From a virus: 21,799 nucleotides of DNA. Shown piece by piece: positions 7,605 to 14,928 of this stretch. Within the stretch, counting starts at the first letter, position 1. Each line of letters opens with the position of its first letter. The translations under genes and the position numbers were made by a program. The notes under the pieces were generated by a model that did not search any database, was not told the origin of the DNA, and saw only the letters and a list, made by a program, of their open reading frames with translations. The DNA is taken from positions 1-21,799 of the IMG/VR virus record IMGVR_UViG_3300013006_000144; one strand, written 5' to 3'.

Positions 7605-7612
7605 TATTTATT
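7605..7612 (-). promoter_or_regulatory. Late promoter-like motif AATAAATA before gp15
   Basis: NATAAATA variant on the minus strand, overlapping the helicase stop codon and followed by 5 nt (ATATA) and the GTG at 7599. It is the main reason for choosing GTG over the TTG at 7617 as start. Confidence 0.45.
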
Positions 7613-9242
7613 AACAAACGCGGTCAATAAAATACTTTGGAAGCTTATCTTTGACGCGTTTAAGAGTATTAACTATATTACCATCAAGTATATATGTAGT
7701 AGAGAAATCATGCTTACTTCTTGTCGATCTACCGCATGCTTGAACAAGGGTATTTAGCATCTTATTTTCATACCAATCTTTGTCTAGATCGAACAACTTC
7801 TTAATATGTTTTGATGATAGAGGTGGAAACGGTAGTTTTACTAAAATCTGAAACCTTGCAAGATGATCTTTAAGATCGACACCATAAGCAAGGGAGGGCG
7901 ATACAAGAATAGTAGGAAAATCAGTTTCATAATGTTCTTTTAAGATGGCTTCATTATTTGAATGATCATCTCTAAAGAGAAATCTTTTGTTATTAGAGAG
8001 CTTTGATTTTAAAAAGTTTGTTATTTCACGCGAATGAGTATGAATTACCCCTTTATCGTTTTTATGATGATCAATAATTGTTTTTATTTGCTCGCATATA
8101 TGCGGTAAAATATTAGTAAGGTTCTTATAGTTTAATTTATTTTTTGATGTTACATATATAGGTGATTTTTGAGGATCGAAATCACTGTCCACTTCAACAT
8201 ATTCATAGCTATGTATACCTAGATTTTTAGCAAAATTTTTATGATCAATGATAGTTGCAGACATTAGAAGAACGTTCTCCGCGTGATCAAAAATAAATTT
8301 TGTTAATTTATCGGCTTTTAAAGGTGTAAAAATAACTCTTTTAGAGTCTTTATCAATAATATATTCGCAGTCCTTCCATAGCCCATCGACCGTAGTAAGC
8401 GAATTATGAAGCGTTTTAAGATATTGTAATTTTATTTTTTCGGGTTGAGAGAGTGTTCTTTGTTTTTTATTTACGCGGTTGATAAGCGTATTAATAGTTT
8501 CACTCACATTAAATATTAATTCCGACACCCACGTACGCGCTCTATCTTTATTATCTGTAATAAGCGTACTGCAACTTATACCGTAATTTTTTAATCGATC
8601 ATATGTAATTTCGGCTGAGTACCGCTTTATAAGCTCATCTTCGAGCTCTGATGCTTCATCACAAATTATAAAATTTTTTCGCTTTAAGTGACTAGGTAAT
8701 GCAAGGAACATCTTATAATTTAAAACGGCAAACCTTGATAAGAGGGCTCTATTACGAGCATTATAATATGGGCATCTATTCTTCTCCCAACATTCATCTC
8801 GTATCTTTGGAACCAGAGCACAAGGAGCCGTCTCTACATCAAAATTAGGATCGACATCACATATATAATTTGTTTTACCTTTTAAAATATCTGTATCTGG
8901 AAATAAATCAAGATATTGGTCTTGAAGCGATTTTGTTATTGTCAGCGCAAAAGCTCCAAAAGGGGGTTGCGATAGACAGTCAACCTCATTAATATAGTTT
9001 CCGTAATAGTCTTGTTTATATGCCGCATACGTTTCAATGCTATTAATAAATTTCGACCCCGGCAGCGAGCTAACACCCGCAAGCGTTTTAGCTAAAAAGC
9101 TTTTACCGGTTCCAGTTGGAGCACAGCATATAACAAATTTTTTACCATTATTGAAAGCCTTTTCGACACCTTTAATTAATTTTACTTGCGAATCACTAGG
9201 ATTGTACTCTCTTGGAAACTGCGCCAAATATCTACTAAACAC
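7611..9242 (-). CDS. Superfamily 2 DNA helicase, DinG/XPD (Fe-S) type
   Basis: ATP-driven 5'-3' DNA helicase of the XPD/DinG group, by family knowledge. Motifs visible in the 543 residues: Walker A APTGTGKS (41-48); four cysteines C128, C141, C151 and C157 in the position of the Fe-S cluster of XPD/DinG, between Walker A and Walker B; the LNYKMFLALPS segment near 174 typical of this group; Walker B ICDEAS (193-198, DEAx box); LMSATI (326-331); and motif VI QACGRSTRS near 501-509, with the two arginines for ATP hydrolysis. The start is GTG at 9242, with a TATAAT element 5 nt before it. It stands between chaperonin/replication genes and tail genes. T4 has no Fe-S helicase of this type. Role could be replication restart, recombination or R-loop removal. 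Confidence 0.85.
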   Translation of the reverse strand: MFSRYLAQFPREYNPSDSQVKLIKGVEKAFNNGKKFVICCAPTGTGKSFLAKTLAGVSSLPGSKFINSIETYAAYKQDYYGNYINEVDCLSQPPFGAFALTITKSLQDQYLDLFPDTDILKGKTNYICDVDPNFDVETAPCALVPKIRDECWEKNRCPYYNARNRALLSRFAVLNYKMFLALPSHLKRKNFIICDEASELEDELIKRYSAEITYDRLKNYGISCSTLITDNKDRARTWVSELIFNVSETINTLINRVNKKQRTLSQPEKIKLQYLKTLHNSLTTVDGLWKDCEYIIDKDSKRVIFTPLKADKLTKFIFDHAENVLLMSATIIDHKNFAKNLGIHSYEYVEVDSDFDPQKSPIYVTSKNKLNYKNLTNILPHICEQIKTIIDHHKNDKGVIHTHSREITNFLKSKLSNNKRFLFRDDHSNNEAILKEHYETDFPTILVSPSLAYGVDLKDHLARFQILVKLPFPPLSSKHIKKLFDLDKDWYENKMLNTLVQACGRSTRSKHDFSTTYILDGNIVNTLKRVKDKLPKYFIDRVC

Positions 9243-9247
9243 ACTTA

Positions 9248-9275
9248 ATTATAGTATACTCTTAAATTAAAGCAA
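9248..9275 (-). promoter_or_regulatory. Candidate sigma70-type promoter before helicase
   Basis: On the minus strand: TTGCTT (9275-9270), 16 nt, then TATAAT (9253-9248), within TATACTATAAT. The same 11-mer occurs in the promoter candidate before the glycan operon at 19767. The -35 box matches TTGACA in only 3 of 6 bases. The TATAAT is 5 nt from the GTG, so a transcript from here would start within or next to the start codon. Confidence 0.4.
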
Positions 9276-9614
9276 AGTTATAGTTAGCCTTTTATTGTAA
9301 TATTTTGACGGCTTGCTTATATTCAAACTACGCATTAATAAATCGATATTCTTATTATTTTTGCAAAAAGATAAAGCAGTATAATCAAAAACTATTTTTT
9401 TACTTGTTGTGTTCATTGAAAAGGGATAAGGTATTTCGTAGATTATTTTTTTATTTCCACGATCAGGACATATAAGCGTAAAGACGCAGAAAAAATCTTT
9501 TATACAAAAAAGTATTAACTTACCTTTTTTTACTATTTTATTTTCAAGTGTAAATGTAACATTGTTTTGCAGCGCTTTGCTTATGGCTGCTTCTATTTCA
9601 TATATAGATGTCAT
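9267..9614 (-). CDS. Hypothetical protein (115 aa)
   Basis: Not recognised. The start ATG overlaps the stop of the upstream WYL_2-like gene by 4 nt, and 24 nt separate its stop from the helicase GTG. The protein begins MTSIYEIEAAISKALQNNVT, a short helix, followed by alternating hydrophobic strands (KLILFCIKDFFCVFTLICPD, then KKIIYEIPYPF), so a small beta-rich fold is likely. There are no signal peptide or convincing membrane segments, although the ILFCIKDFFCVFTLI stretch is very hydrophobic. Its position in a tight operon suggests a real gene acting with its neighbours, but no function can be given. Confidence 0.6.
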   Translation of the reverse strand: MTSIYEIEAAISKALQNNVTFTLENKIVKKGKLILFCIKDFFCVFTLICPDRGNKKIIYEIPYPFSMNTTSKKIVFDYTALSFCKNNKNIDLLMRSLNISKPSKYYNKRLTITLL

Positions 9615-9988
9615 GTATTCATAAACCTCATCTTATCATTAGCTGATAAAAGACTTAATCGTTCGTTAAAATATTTCCAAAATTCTTTATTAGCCGGTAT
9701 AACGCTTATAAGATCGCATGCCGACATATTTATGCTTCTATAGTCTTGCATAAAAATATCCCAAGTAATTACTACATTTTTTACTGTAGGGTCATATTTA
9801 GGGTAATTGATGGCGCGGCGATAGTTAAGCGCTATTCTACCCTCTGGGCTCATAAGAAGTGGTAGCGAGTTTGTACAGAGCATTCGACGCGTAGCTGGCG
9901 CGCCGATTTTTACCCTCTTACGCAAGAACTTAATCTCGGCTACGTTGTTTAGCAGAAGACCTTTTAACGTGGGCAGCGACACTTTCAT
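9611..9988 (-). CDS. WYL_2 / Sm-like SH3-barrel family protein (tentative)
   Basis: A 125-residue protein with the pattern NNVAEIKFLRKR (14-25), then RRMLCTNSLPLL (34-45), then VVITWDIFMQDYRSINM (about 71-87) and IPANKEFWKYF near the end. The spacing of EIxF, RxMxCT and WD...YR resembles the WYL_2 family (formerly DUF2693), small SH3-barrel proteins common in T4-like phages and thought, by fold, to bind nucleic acid or ligands. The match is by eye only. The first 20 codons overlap the end of the co-chaperonin gene by 59 nt in another frame; since the LLNNVAEIKF strand begins at residue 11, the overlap appears genuine rather than a misplaced start. Confidence 0.5.
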   Translation of the reverse strand: MKVSLPTLKGLLLNNVAEIKFLRKRVKIGAPATRRMLCTNSLPLLMSPEGRIALNYRRAINYPKYDPTVKNVVITWDIFMQDYRSINMSACDLISVIPANKEFWKYFNERLSLLSANDKMRFMNT

Positions 9989-10391
9989 TATCTTTTGTTA
10001 TAGTACAAATACCGAATATGCGTTGTTCATTTAAAAAGAGACCTTTCTTAAGAGTACCATAATTTTCAATATCTAAATTTGCAACTGGTACACCAAGGTT
10101 ATTAGGAAATACGACATGATCGCCGGTCTTAACGTATTTTGATGACGGGCCGCATAACACAACCTCTCCGATACGCCATGCCTTAGTATCAACATTAACA
10201 GGTACAATAATACCATTTCTCATGATCGATGTACCGTCTTCCGTTTCATCGACATACTTTACAAGTAAAACATCATCAAGTAATGACTTGAGATTATACC
10301 CGTAAAAAACGGAGTTAAAGGAATTTTTTGGTAATTCGGACAAATCGATTACACTTTTTGTCGTTGGAAGTAGATCAATATTAGCAGGCAT
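9930..10391 (-). CDS. GroES-like co-chaperonin, T4 gp31-type
   Basis: Caps a GroEL-type chaperonin so that phage proteins, chiefly the capsid protein in T4, can fold. In the 153 residues a GroES core lies at about 36-130: LDDVLLVKYVDETEDG aligns with GroES LHDRVIVKRKE; NGIIVP matches the GroEL-binding end of the mobile loop (GGIVL in GroES); KAWRIGEVVLCGP matches RGEVLAVG; VKTGDHVVFPNNLGVPV matches VKVGDIVIFNDGYGVK; and the closing LNEQRIFGICT strand matches DILAIVE. The first 35 residues and a basic C-terminal tail (KRSSAKQRSRD) are extra. The tail is encoded in the region that overlaps the next gene. Length and extras are closer to phage co-chaperonins than to bacterial GroES (97 residues). 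It likely partners with host GroEL. Confidence 0.78.
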   Translation of the reverse strand: MPANIDLLPTTKSVIDLSELPKNSFNSVFYGYNLKSLLDDVLLVKYVDETEDGTSIMRNGIIVPVNVDTKAWRIGEVVLCGPSSKYVKTGDHVVFPNNLGVPVANLDIENYGTLKKGLFLNEQRIFGICTITKDNESVAAHVKRSSAKQRSRD

Positions 10392-10394
10392 ATG

Positions 10395-10775
10395 TTATTT
10401 TAATTGCGTTGGCTCGCAATTCAACGTATTTAAATATTCTTTTATCTCTCTCTGTGAAAGTTCTTTTGATGTAGCAATTCTTTGTATCAACTCGTCGTCT
10501 TCTGTTTTTTCACTCTTTGTTCTTTTAAAATAGTTAATTTTTCGTGACGGATGCTTTATAAAGACAGCGTGAAATAAGGAATATAAATCTTTTTTTGAAT
10601 CAAAAATTGACAAGTATTTATTAATAATATTACAATCTTGTGCCACGCTAGCTGAATACATACTTAACCAGCGGTTAACAAGAAAGGGAGTAAATTCGCT
10701 TTCTTCGTCGACTGTATTTAAAAGATTTTTTTTCTTAGTAAAGAGAATGTCTGATATATAGTCAAAAATTGTCAT
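10395..10775 (-). CDS. gp62: DNA polymerase clamp-loader small subunit, T4 gp62-like
   Basis: In T4, gp62 joins four gp44 ATPases to load the sliding clamp gp45 on DNA. The 126-residue protein has the pattern found in short gp62 proteins of marine T4-like phages: an N-terminal helix FDYISDILFTKKKNLL, then ESEFTPFLVNRWLSMYSASV (the conserved [YF].PF[ML]VNR.LS element, here at 27-36), a middle segment in which the polypeptide passes through YSLFHAVFIKHPSRKINYFKR (basic), and a C-terminal helix REIKEYLNTL. T4 gp62 itself is longer (187), so this is the compact form. It overlaps the DUF366 gene by 4 nt and is 3 nt from the co-chaperonin. No gp44 or gp45 is in the window. Confidence 0.65.
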   Translation of the reverse strand: MTIFDYISDILFTKKKNLLNTVDEESEFTPFLVNRWLSMYSASVAQDCNIINKYLSIFDSKKDLYSLFHAVFIKHPSRKINYFKRTKSEKTEDDELIQRIATSKELSQREIKEYLNTLNCEPTQLK

Positions 10776-11362
10776 TTACAAATTACTTTAGACGTAGCAA
10801 TAAAGATATCATCGTTCATTGTATAAAATAATTCAATAACATCTTTCATAAACGCGTTAGCTTGATCATCAGTAAGTTGTGTTGAGTAAGCAAATGCAGG
10901 CGCCTTCTTTCCTGCAACAATATTAATACCCGTATGACCTAGAGCGACATTGTTGTTTGTATATGTAATACTAACAGAGCATTTTCCTTTAGGTTGCGCA
11001 ATACCGCCTTGTGTATGCTCTTTATGCACAATCAAGTCATCACCGTCTACTTCGATGGGTGCATTAATATATTTCTTACTTAGAATGCCTGCTAATTGTG
11101 TATTGAATAGTCTCTGCCACGCTACCGCACCAAACGGATCAAGATGTGGAATTTCCCAGCAAAAATTAATAGCATCATCGCTGTAGATATAATCAGCGTT
11201 AATAATATCTTCGCTATCAATCATACCTTCTGCCTCTACTTTCATTGGCGCGCGAAACGCAACAATATTACCAATTGGTAGAGTTCTGTCTTTAAAATGT
11301 TTGTATGCAAATCTAGCGTGAATAAGGTCACCGTCGTATACTTTAATATTATTAAGGATCAT
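10772..11362 (-). CDS. DUF366 family protein
   Basis: A 196-residue protein matching DUF366, a family of unknown function mainly known from archaea and bacteria. Supporting features: an early GNIVAFRAPMKVEAEGMIDSED segment followed by I.SDD..NF.WEIPHLD near 55-75, WQRLFNTQLAGIL near 83, DGDDLIVH near 107, and CSVSITYTNNNVALGHTGINI near 127-147, which corresponds to the family's LSVSIAT...HxGxNI element, then AFAYSTQL. No signal peptide or membrane segment. It is the first gene after the glycan operon (29-nt gap) and overlaps the gp62-like gene by 4 nt, so it is co-expressed with replication functions. The polar conserved residues suggest an enzyme or ligand binder, but no reaction is known to me. 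Confidence 0.6.
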   Translation of the reverse strand: MILNNIKVYDGDLIHARFAYKHFKDRTLPIGNIVAFRAPMKVEAEGMIDSEDIINADYIYSDDAINFCWEIPHLDPFGAVAWQRLFNTQLAGILSKKYINAPIEVDGDDLIVHKEHTQGGIAQPKGKCSVSITYTNNNVALGHTGINIVAGKKAPAFAYSTQLTDDQANAFMKDVIELFYTMNDDIFIATSKVICK

Positions 11363-11391
11363 AAATTGTGTTTATTATAATATCTGCTGAC

Positions 11392-12252
11392 TTAAGATCC
11401 AGCGATAATTCTCATTAGATATCTACAACGACTGTCATACGTATGTTTTTTTAGAGCAGTTTCATAGCCATGCAATTCTATTTCTTCTCTCTTCGAGGGA
11501 TTATTAAGATAGTAGCGTATTTTAAATTTTAAATCATCTGCTGTCGCATATGTTACTAAATCCTTATCTAAAGTAAAAAGCTTTTCTAACCCTTCAGTAT
11601 AGTTTGTAATAAGAAACGTTTTGCAGCCTAGTGTTTCAAATGTTCTATAATTTATATCGTTCGCTATATTTCTATTGAAATTAATCTTATATGAATTAAT
11701 AGCAGTAACCATATCATTACCTATTACAAAAATATCTTTTTTAATATTAAATTCATTCAAGCTTTCAATCCAATCGCCGCGATTTAAGATATTACCACAA
11801 AAACCAACATCATATTTTTTTTCTATATTGAGAGGTTTAATTAAATCGCTCGAATATGCATTTGGAAACCAGAAGCATTTAGGGGTTATGTGAGTAAAAA
11901 ATCTAAGATAATATTCTGTTGAATTAAGATGTATATCGATTTTTAATTTATTGCAAAGGTCGACATGGTTATTCAAAATACAATGGCTATCGATACTCCA
12001 ATATATTTTTAATTTTTTACTCTTATTAATTTTATCTACTGGAAGCCAGTCAGGATAATAGTTTTCGATTATAAAAATAGCATCTGCCCACTTTTCAAGC
12101 TCATCAAATTTTTCGAAATCCGGATATCCGTGGCCCCATACTTTAGCAGAATTGCTCGGTATTTTTTCTAGCGATCGCTGTAGGCAAAGAGATTCACGAA
12201 AATTTTTATTTGCCTCATGTCTTCCTGCTTCCTGTATAATTAGAAACTTCAT
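11392..12252 (-). CDS. Glycosyltransferase, CgeB-like (GT-B, Glyco_trans_1_2 type)
   Basis: Probable sugar transferase of 286 residues. The C-terminal half carries the CgeB/Glyco_trans_1_2 pattern: KYDVGFCGNILNRGDWIESL, a Rossmann-type start with the Gly turn, near 145-165; FNRNIANDINYRTFETLGCKTFLIT near 193-217, matching the family's N.R.FE..ACG.FLLT nucleotide-sugar binding element; then EGLEKLF, LVTYATADDLKFKIRYYL and a closing REEIELHGYETALKKHTY helix. The N-terminal half holds IENYYPDWLP and KIYWSIDSHC, typical of the acceptor domain. Cytosolic; donor and acceptor unknown. It is the last gene of the glycan operon and overlaps the upstream gene by 4 nt. Confidence 0.75.
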   Translation of the reverse strand: MKFLIIQEAGRHEANKNFRESLCLQRSLEKIPSNSAKVWGHGYPDFEKFDELEKWADAIFIIENYYPDWLPVDKINKSKKLKIYWSIDSHCILNNHVDLCNKLKIDIHLNSTEYYLRFFTHITPKCFWFPNAYSSDLIKPLNIEKKYDVGFCGNILNRGDWIESLNEFNIKKDIFVIGNDMVTAINSYKINFNRNIANDINYRTFETLGCKTFLITNYTEGLEKLFTLDKDLVTYATADDLKFKIRYYLNNPSKREEIELHGYETALKKHTYDSRCRYLMRIIAGS

Positions 12253-12677
12253 GTTTTAAAATTATATACAGTATCTGAGCAAATTCCATAACATTTAGAA
12301 ATTTTTTCATTTAAACCCGGCAATACACATATAGACTTTTCTGTAAGAGGCTTTCCTGGATAAGTCCAGATAAAGCCGTTTGACGTAAGTGTAACATCGT
12401 CATCTTGATGCCAGAAGCAGTGTATCTTGTTATTATTTAACATTTTGTATAATGCTTCTATATTTTTTGCATGGCACCATATTTTTTTGTTTACTAGAAA
12501 AGACTCCTCTATATTATAAGTCGGCTCATCGTGTCCGAGATAATATTTTTCATTTTTTACCCAAACGTCAATTTCAACGTCAAAGCCTTGATAAAGTGCG
12601 CTTTCGATATAAAGTGGGTTATTTTCTTTTTCAGGATTTTTACCTGAGACATTACCTCTGTGAGCTATTAGTACCAT
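12249..12677 (-). CDS. Short glycerophosphodiester phosphodiesterase-like protein
   Basis: PI-PLC/GDPD-type TIM-barrel phosphodiesterase relative of 142 residues, about half the usual GDPD length (roughly 240 or more). The metal and catalytic residues of the N-terminal half are all present: IAHRGN with His6-Arg7, KENNP with Glu18-Asn19, VEIDVW with Glu35 and Asp37, and YLGHDEPTY with His49. After that come strand signatures WCHAKN (67-72) and FWHQDDD (88-94) with short helices, then IWTYPGKPL. The barrel appears to be compact or incomplete, yet the frame is intact, so this is likely a distinct short subfamily. It overlaps the downstream transferase by 4 nt and the upstream fusion enzyme by 26 nt. 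It might remove or transfer a phospho-alcohol group in the glycan pathway; that is inference. Confidence 0.65.
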   Translation of the reverse strand: MVLIAHRGNVSGKNPEKENNPLYIESALYQGFDVEIDVWVKNEKYYLGHDEPTYNIEESFLVNKKIWCHAKNIEALYKMLNNNKIHCFWHQDDDVTLTSNGFIWTYPGKPLTEKSICVLPGLNEKISKCYGICSDTVYNFKT

Positions 12678-14049
12678 AATTATTTAAATAATAAACAAGA
12701 TCTTCTGGTGTACCCAGTCCCCACATTTTCGATGAATCGATTTTAAATACTTTAATCTTTTTACCATCTTGTATAGCCTCATTAAAAACTGGACATACAT
12801 AAAATTCGTTATTGACGCGAATATTTTTTTCAATCATTCTCTCAGCATATTTTACATAATCTTTTCCATTTTTCCAGAAATACACACCCACTGTTGCAAG
12901 ATTGCTTATAGGCCTTTTTTCAGCAACTTCACAAACAAATCCTGCAGAGTCGAGCTTTGCGTAGCTCCATTTTGGATGGGTTGATTCAAATACTAATATA
13001 CCACCGTCAATATTATCTGCCATCATCGAATACATAAACTCACTACTATCCCAATCAAGAAATTGATCAGAGTTTGCAAGTAAAAGCGGTCCATCAGTTA
13101 TTACATCCTTAGCTAAAAGTGTAGTGCATGCAGCTCCTTCTGTCAGCCCGCTAGTTGTAACGATCTTACATGATGGTGAAATTAGATGTAAAGTCTCGTT
13201 TAGATTATATTTTTTATAATGATCTTCCTGTGCAATAAAAATATAATTAGCATCAACATTTAAGCTTTCAACAACAACCTGTATCATAGGCTTATTTTTT
13301 ACATCAATCAAAGGCTTGGGAAAAGTATATCCCGCTTTCTCAAAGCGAGTTCCAGCTCCCGCCATAGGTATTAACACATTTAGTTTAGGATCTTGCCACA
13401 TAAGTTTAAGATTAGCTGTACTTTTAGCTTCATAGTTAATTATACAAGTGTTAAGCTTTTCCAAGGTCAAGTCCTCAGGGTTTATAACAGGGCATAAAAA
13501 GGCACCAGAGCTTTTTGCTGCTTTTCTTCCTACGTATGAATCTTCAATAATTAGGGTTTCGCATGGATCCACACCTGCATCAACCATGCATTTTAAATAT
13601 ATCTCTGTACTTGGCTTAGGCTTCTTTACATCTTCATTAGAATAATAATTATCAATAAATTCAAAAAACCCTTTTCTTAAAAGAGTTAGCTTTACTGTTT
13701 CTCTAATTGAGTTTGAAGCTACATATATCTTATAGTCTCTCTCTTTTAAATTACGTAGTATATCTACAATGCGATCATCTTTAGTAAATAAAGAATTAAT
13801 TAATTCTCTTGTAAAAATCTGTTTATCTGTCCATATTTGTGTATAATATTTTTCAGGGAGATTTTTATTTTTTGTTAGCAATTTTAATTTCTTCATTGTC
13901 GGAAGTCCATCATATGTTGATAGATGTTCTTCTTTACCTATTGTGTATTGGCTGTCAACTCGCTCTAGGGCGCGATTTAATGATAGATAGTGTAACTCAC
14001 GCGCATCAGCTAACACACCATCTAGATCGAATATAATAAGCTTAACCAT
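12652..14049 (-). CDS. Bifunctional HAD phosphatase / sugar nucleotidyltransferase
   Basis: Two enzymes in one 465-residue chain. Residues 1-215 are a HAD hydrolase with a helical cap: motif I FDLDGVLAD (Asp8, Asp10), motif II VASNS (110-114), motif III KPKPS (143-147) and motif IV IIEDS (167-171), closest in style to the beta-phosphoglucomutase group. Residues 223-465 are an NTP_transferase domain: LNVLIPMAGAGTRF (223-236) is the nucleotide-binding loop, FPKPLIDV (243-250) holds the conserved Lys245, and LLANSDQFLDWD (323-334) supplies the metal-binding Asp. Together they could prepare an activated sugar or phospho-alcohol, for example dephosphorylating an intermediate and coupling another to CTP, GTP or UTP; the substrate is inference. 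It is 3 nt after the upstream gene and overlaps the GDPD-like gene by 26 nt. Confidence 0.82.
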   Translation of the reverse strand: MVKLIIFDLDGVLADARELHYLSLNRALERVDSQYTIGKEEHLSTYDGLPTMKKLKLLTKNKNLPEKYYTQIWTDKQIFTRELINSLFTKDDRIVDILRNLKERDYKIYVASNSIRETVKLTLLRKGFFEFIDNYYSNEDVKKPKPSTEIYLKCMVDAGVDPCETLIIEDSYVGRKAAKSSGAFLCPVINPEDLTLEKLNTCIINYEAKSTANLKLMWQDPKLNVLIPMAGAGTRFEKAGYTFPKPLIDVKNKPMIQVVVESLNVDANYIFIAQEDHYKKYNLNETLHLISPSCKIVTTSGLTEGAACTTLLAKDVITDGPLLLANSDQFLDWDSSEFMYSMMADNIDGGILVFESTHPKWSYAKLDSAGFVCEVAEKRPISNLATVGVYFWKNGKDYVKYAERMIEKNIRVNNEFYVCPVFNEAIQDGKKIKVFKIDSSKMWGLGTPEDLVYYLNNYGTNSSQR

Positions 14050-14052
14050 AGT

Positions 14053-14928
14053 TTAGCCCTTTGGTGCGTCGTTTTGATAGACGTGTCTATGATGTTTATT
14101 TGCTTCTCCACCGGGACCGTAATCGCTAGGGAAATCAAGCATAAATGGCATATCCATATTCTGTACTCTAAGATTATGCCTATTGTGTACATGATGATGA
14201 ATAAAGAATTCTGCTCCGGTGCCTGCAGGCGCAATTGCACCGTACTCTTCAAGATTTAAAAAAACTTTTGAGTAAGCTTCCATATTATTTCTATTACCCA
14301 TAGCGAACATATCAGTAAGCATACCGCAATATATAGAAAGATAGTTTTGCGGTACGCTAATAGAATCGAGACTGCTATACGCTGCTTCAATCTCTTCATC
14401 AGTTATCTTAGAGAAAAAGAAAGCATCTGGTCTTGCTCTAATAACAATATCATATTGTATACCTTGTTCATGTTCATACTGCTTAAGCAGTTCAAAGCAA
14501 TTATATATATTATAAAATTGGCCGAGTATTGTTTGGCATCTTTGCGTACACCCTTCTTCTGCGTTTAGAAACTTTTGCTTAAGAGCTTCAGGTACATCTA
14601 GCTTTGTTTCTTGAATATCATTTATAGTATATTTCTTAAGGTTGTTAAAATTTTTAATTTGATCTTCATTTGCTTTTTTTCCGCTCCTATTACCCCAACC
14701 AAAGAAAAAGGTATCAGCGTTTAACGGATCTATTAGAAATTTATTCATCCATTCTTGTGTCTGTTCAAAATGCCTGAGACCTCCTGATATACAAATAGCA
14801 ATTTTATATTTTGTGCTAGTAGGTTTAATATTAAATTTTAAGAATTCTTTCGTTATTGCAGGAAAAACATTGCGCACTCTATTACGCGTTAAACATAATA
14901 CTTCATTTTCTAGTAGCTCTTGATTCAT
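14053..14928 (-). CDS. Putative glycosyltransferase-like protein (ISGGLRHFE family)
   Basis: A 291-residue protein of a type common in phage and bacterial glycan clusters. It begins its conserved domain with YKIAICISGGLRHFEQTQEW (41-60), followed by ADTFFFGWGN, and has QYDIVIRARPDAFFF (158-172). The RARPD element is a GT-A-like acidic motif, analogous to the DxD of nucleotide-sugar enzymes. Later come DSISVPQNYLS, MLTDMFAMGNRNNMEAYS and GTGAEFFIHHHVHNRH, a His-rich stretch that may bind metal. The assignment as a transferase is inferred from motif style and neighbours; no precise family name can be given with confidence. It overlaps the DUF3431 gene by 4 nt. Confidence 0.6.
   Translation of the reverse strand: MNQELLENEVLCLTRNRVRNVFPAITKEFLKFNIKPTSTKYKIAICISGGLRHFEQTQEWMNKFLIDPLNADTFFFGWGNRSGKKANEDQIKNFNNLKKYTINDIQETKLDVPEALKQKFLNAEEGCTQRCQTILGQFYNIYNCFELLKQYEHEQGIQYDIVIRARPDAFFFSKITDEEIEAAYSSLDSISVPQNYLSIYCGMLTDMFAMGNRNNMEAYSKVFLNLEEYGAIAPAGTGAEFFIHHHVHNRHNLRVQNMDMPFMLDFPSDYGPGGEANKHHRHVYQNDAPKG

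Noticed and set aside
11374-11379. TATAAT on the minus strand before the DUF366 gene as a promoter
   Set aside because: No recognisable -35 box at 15-18 nt upstream, and AT-rich hexamers of this kind are common here.
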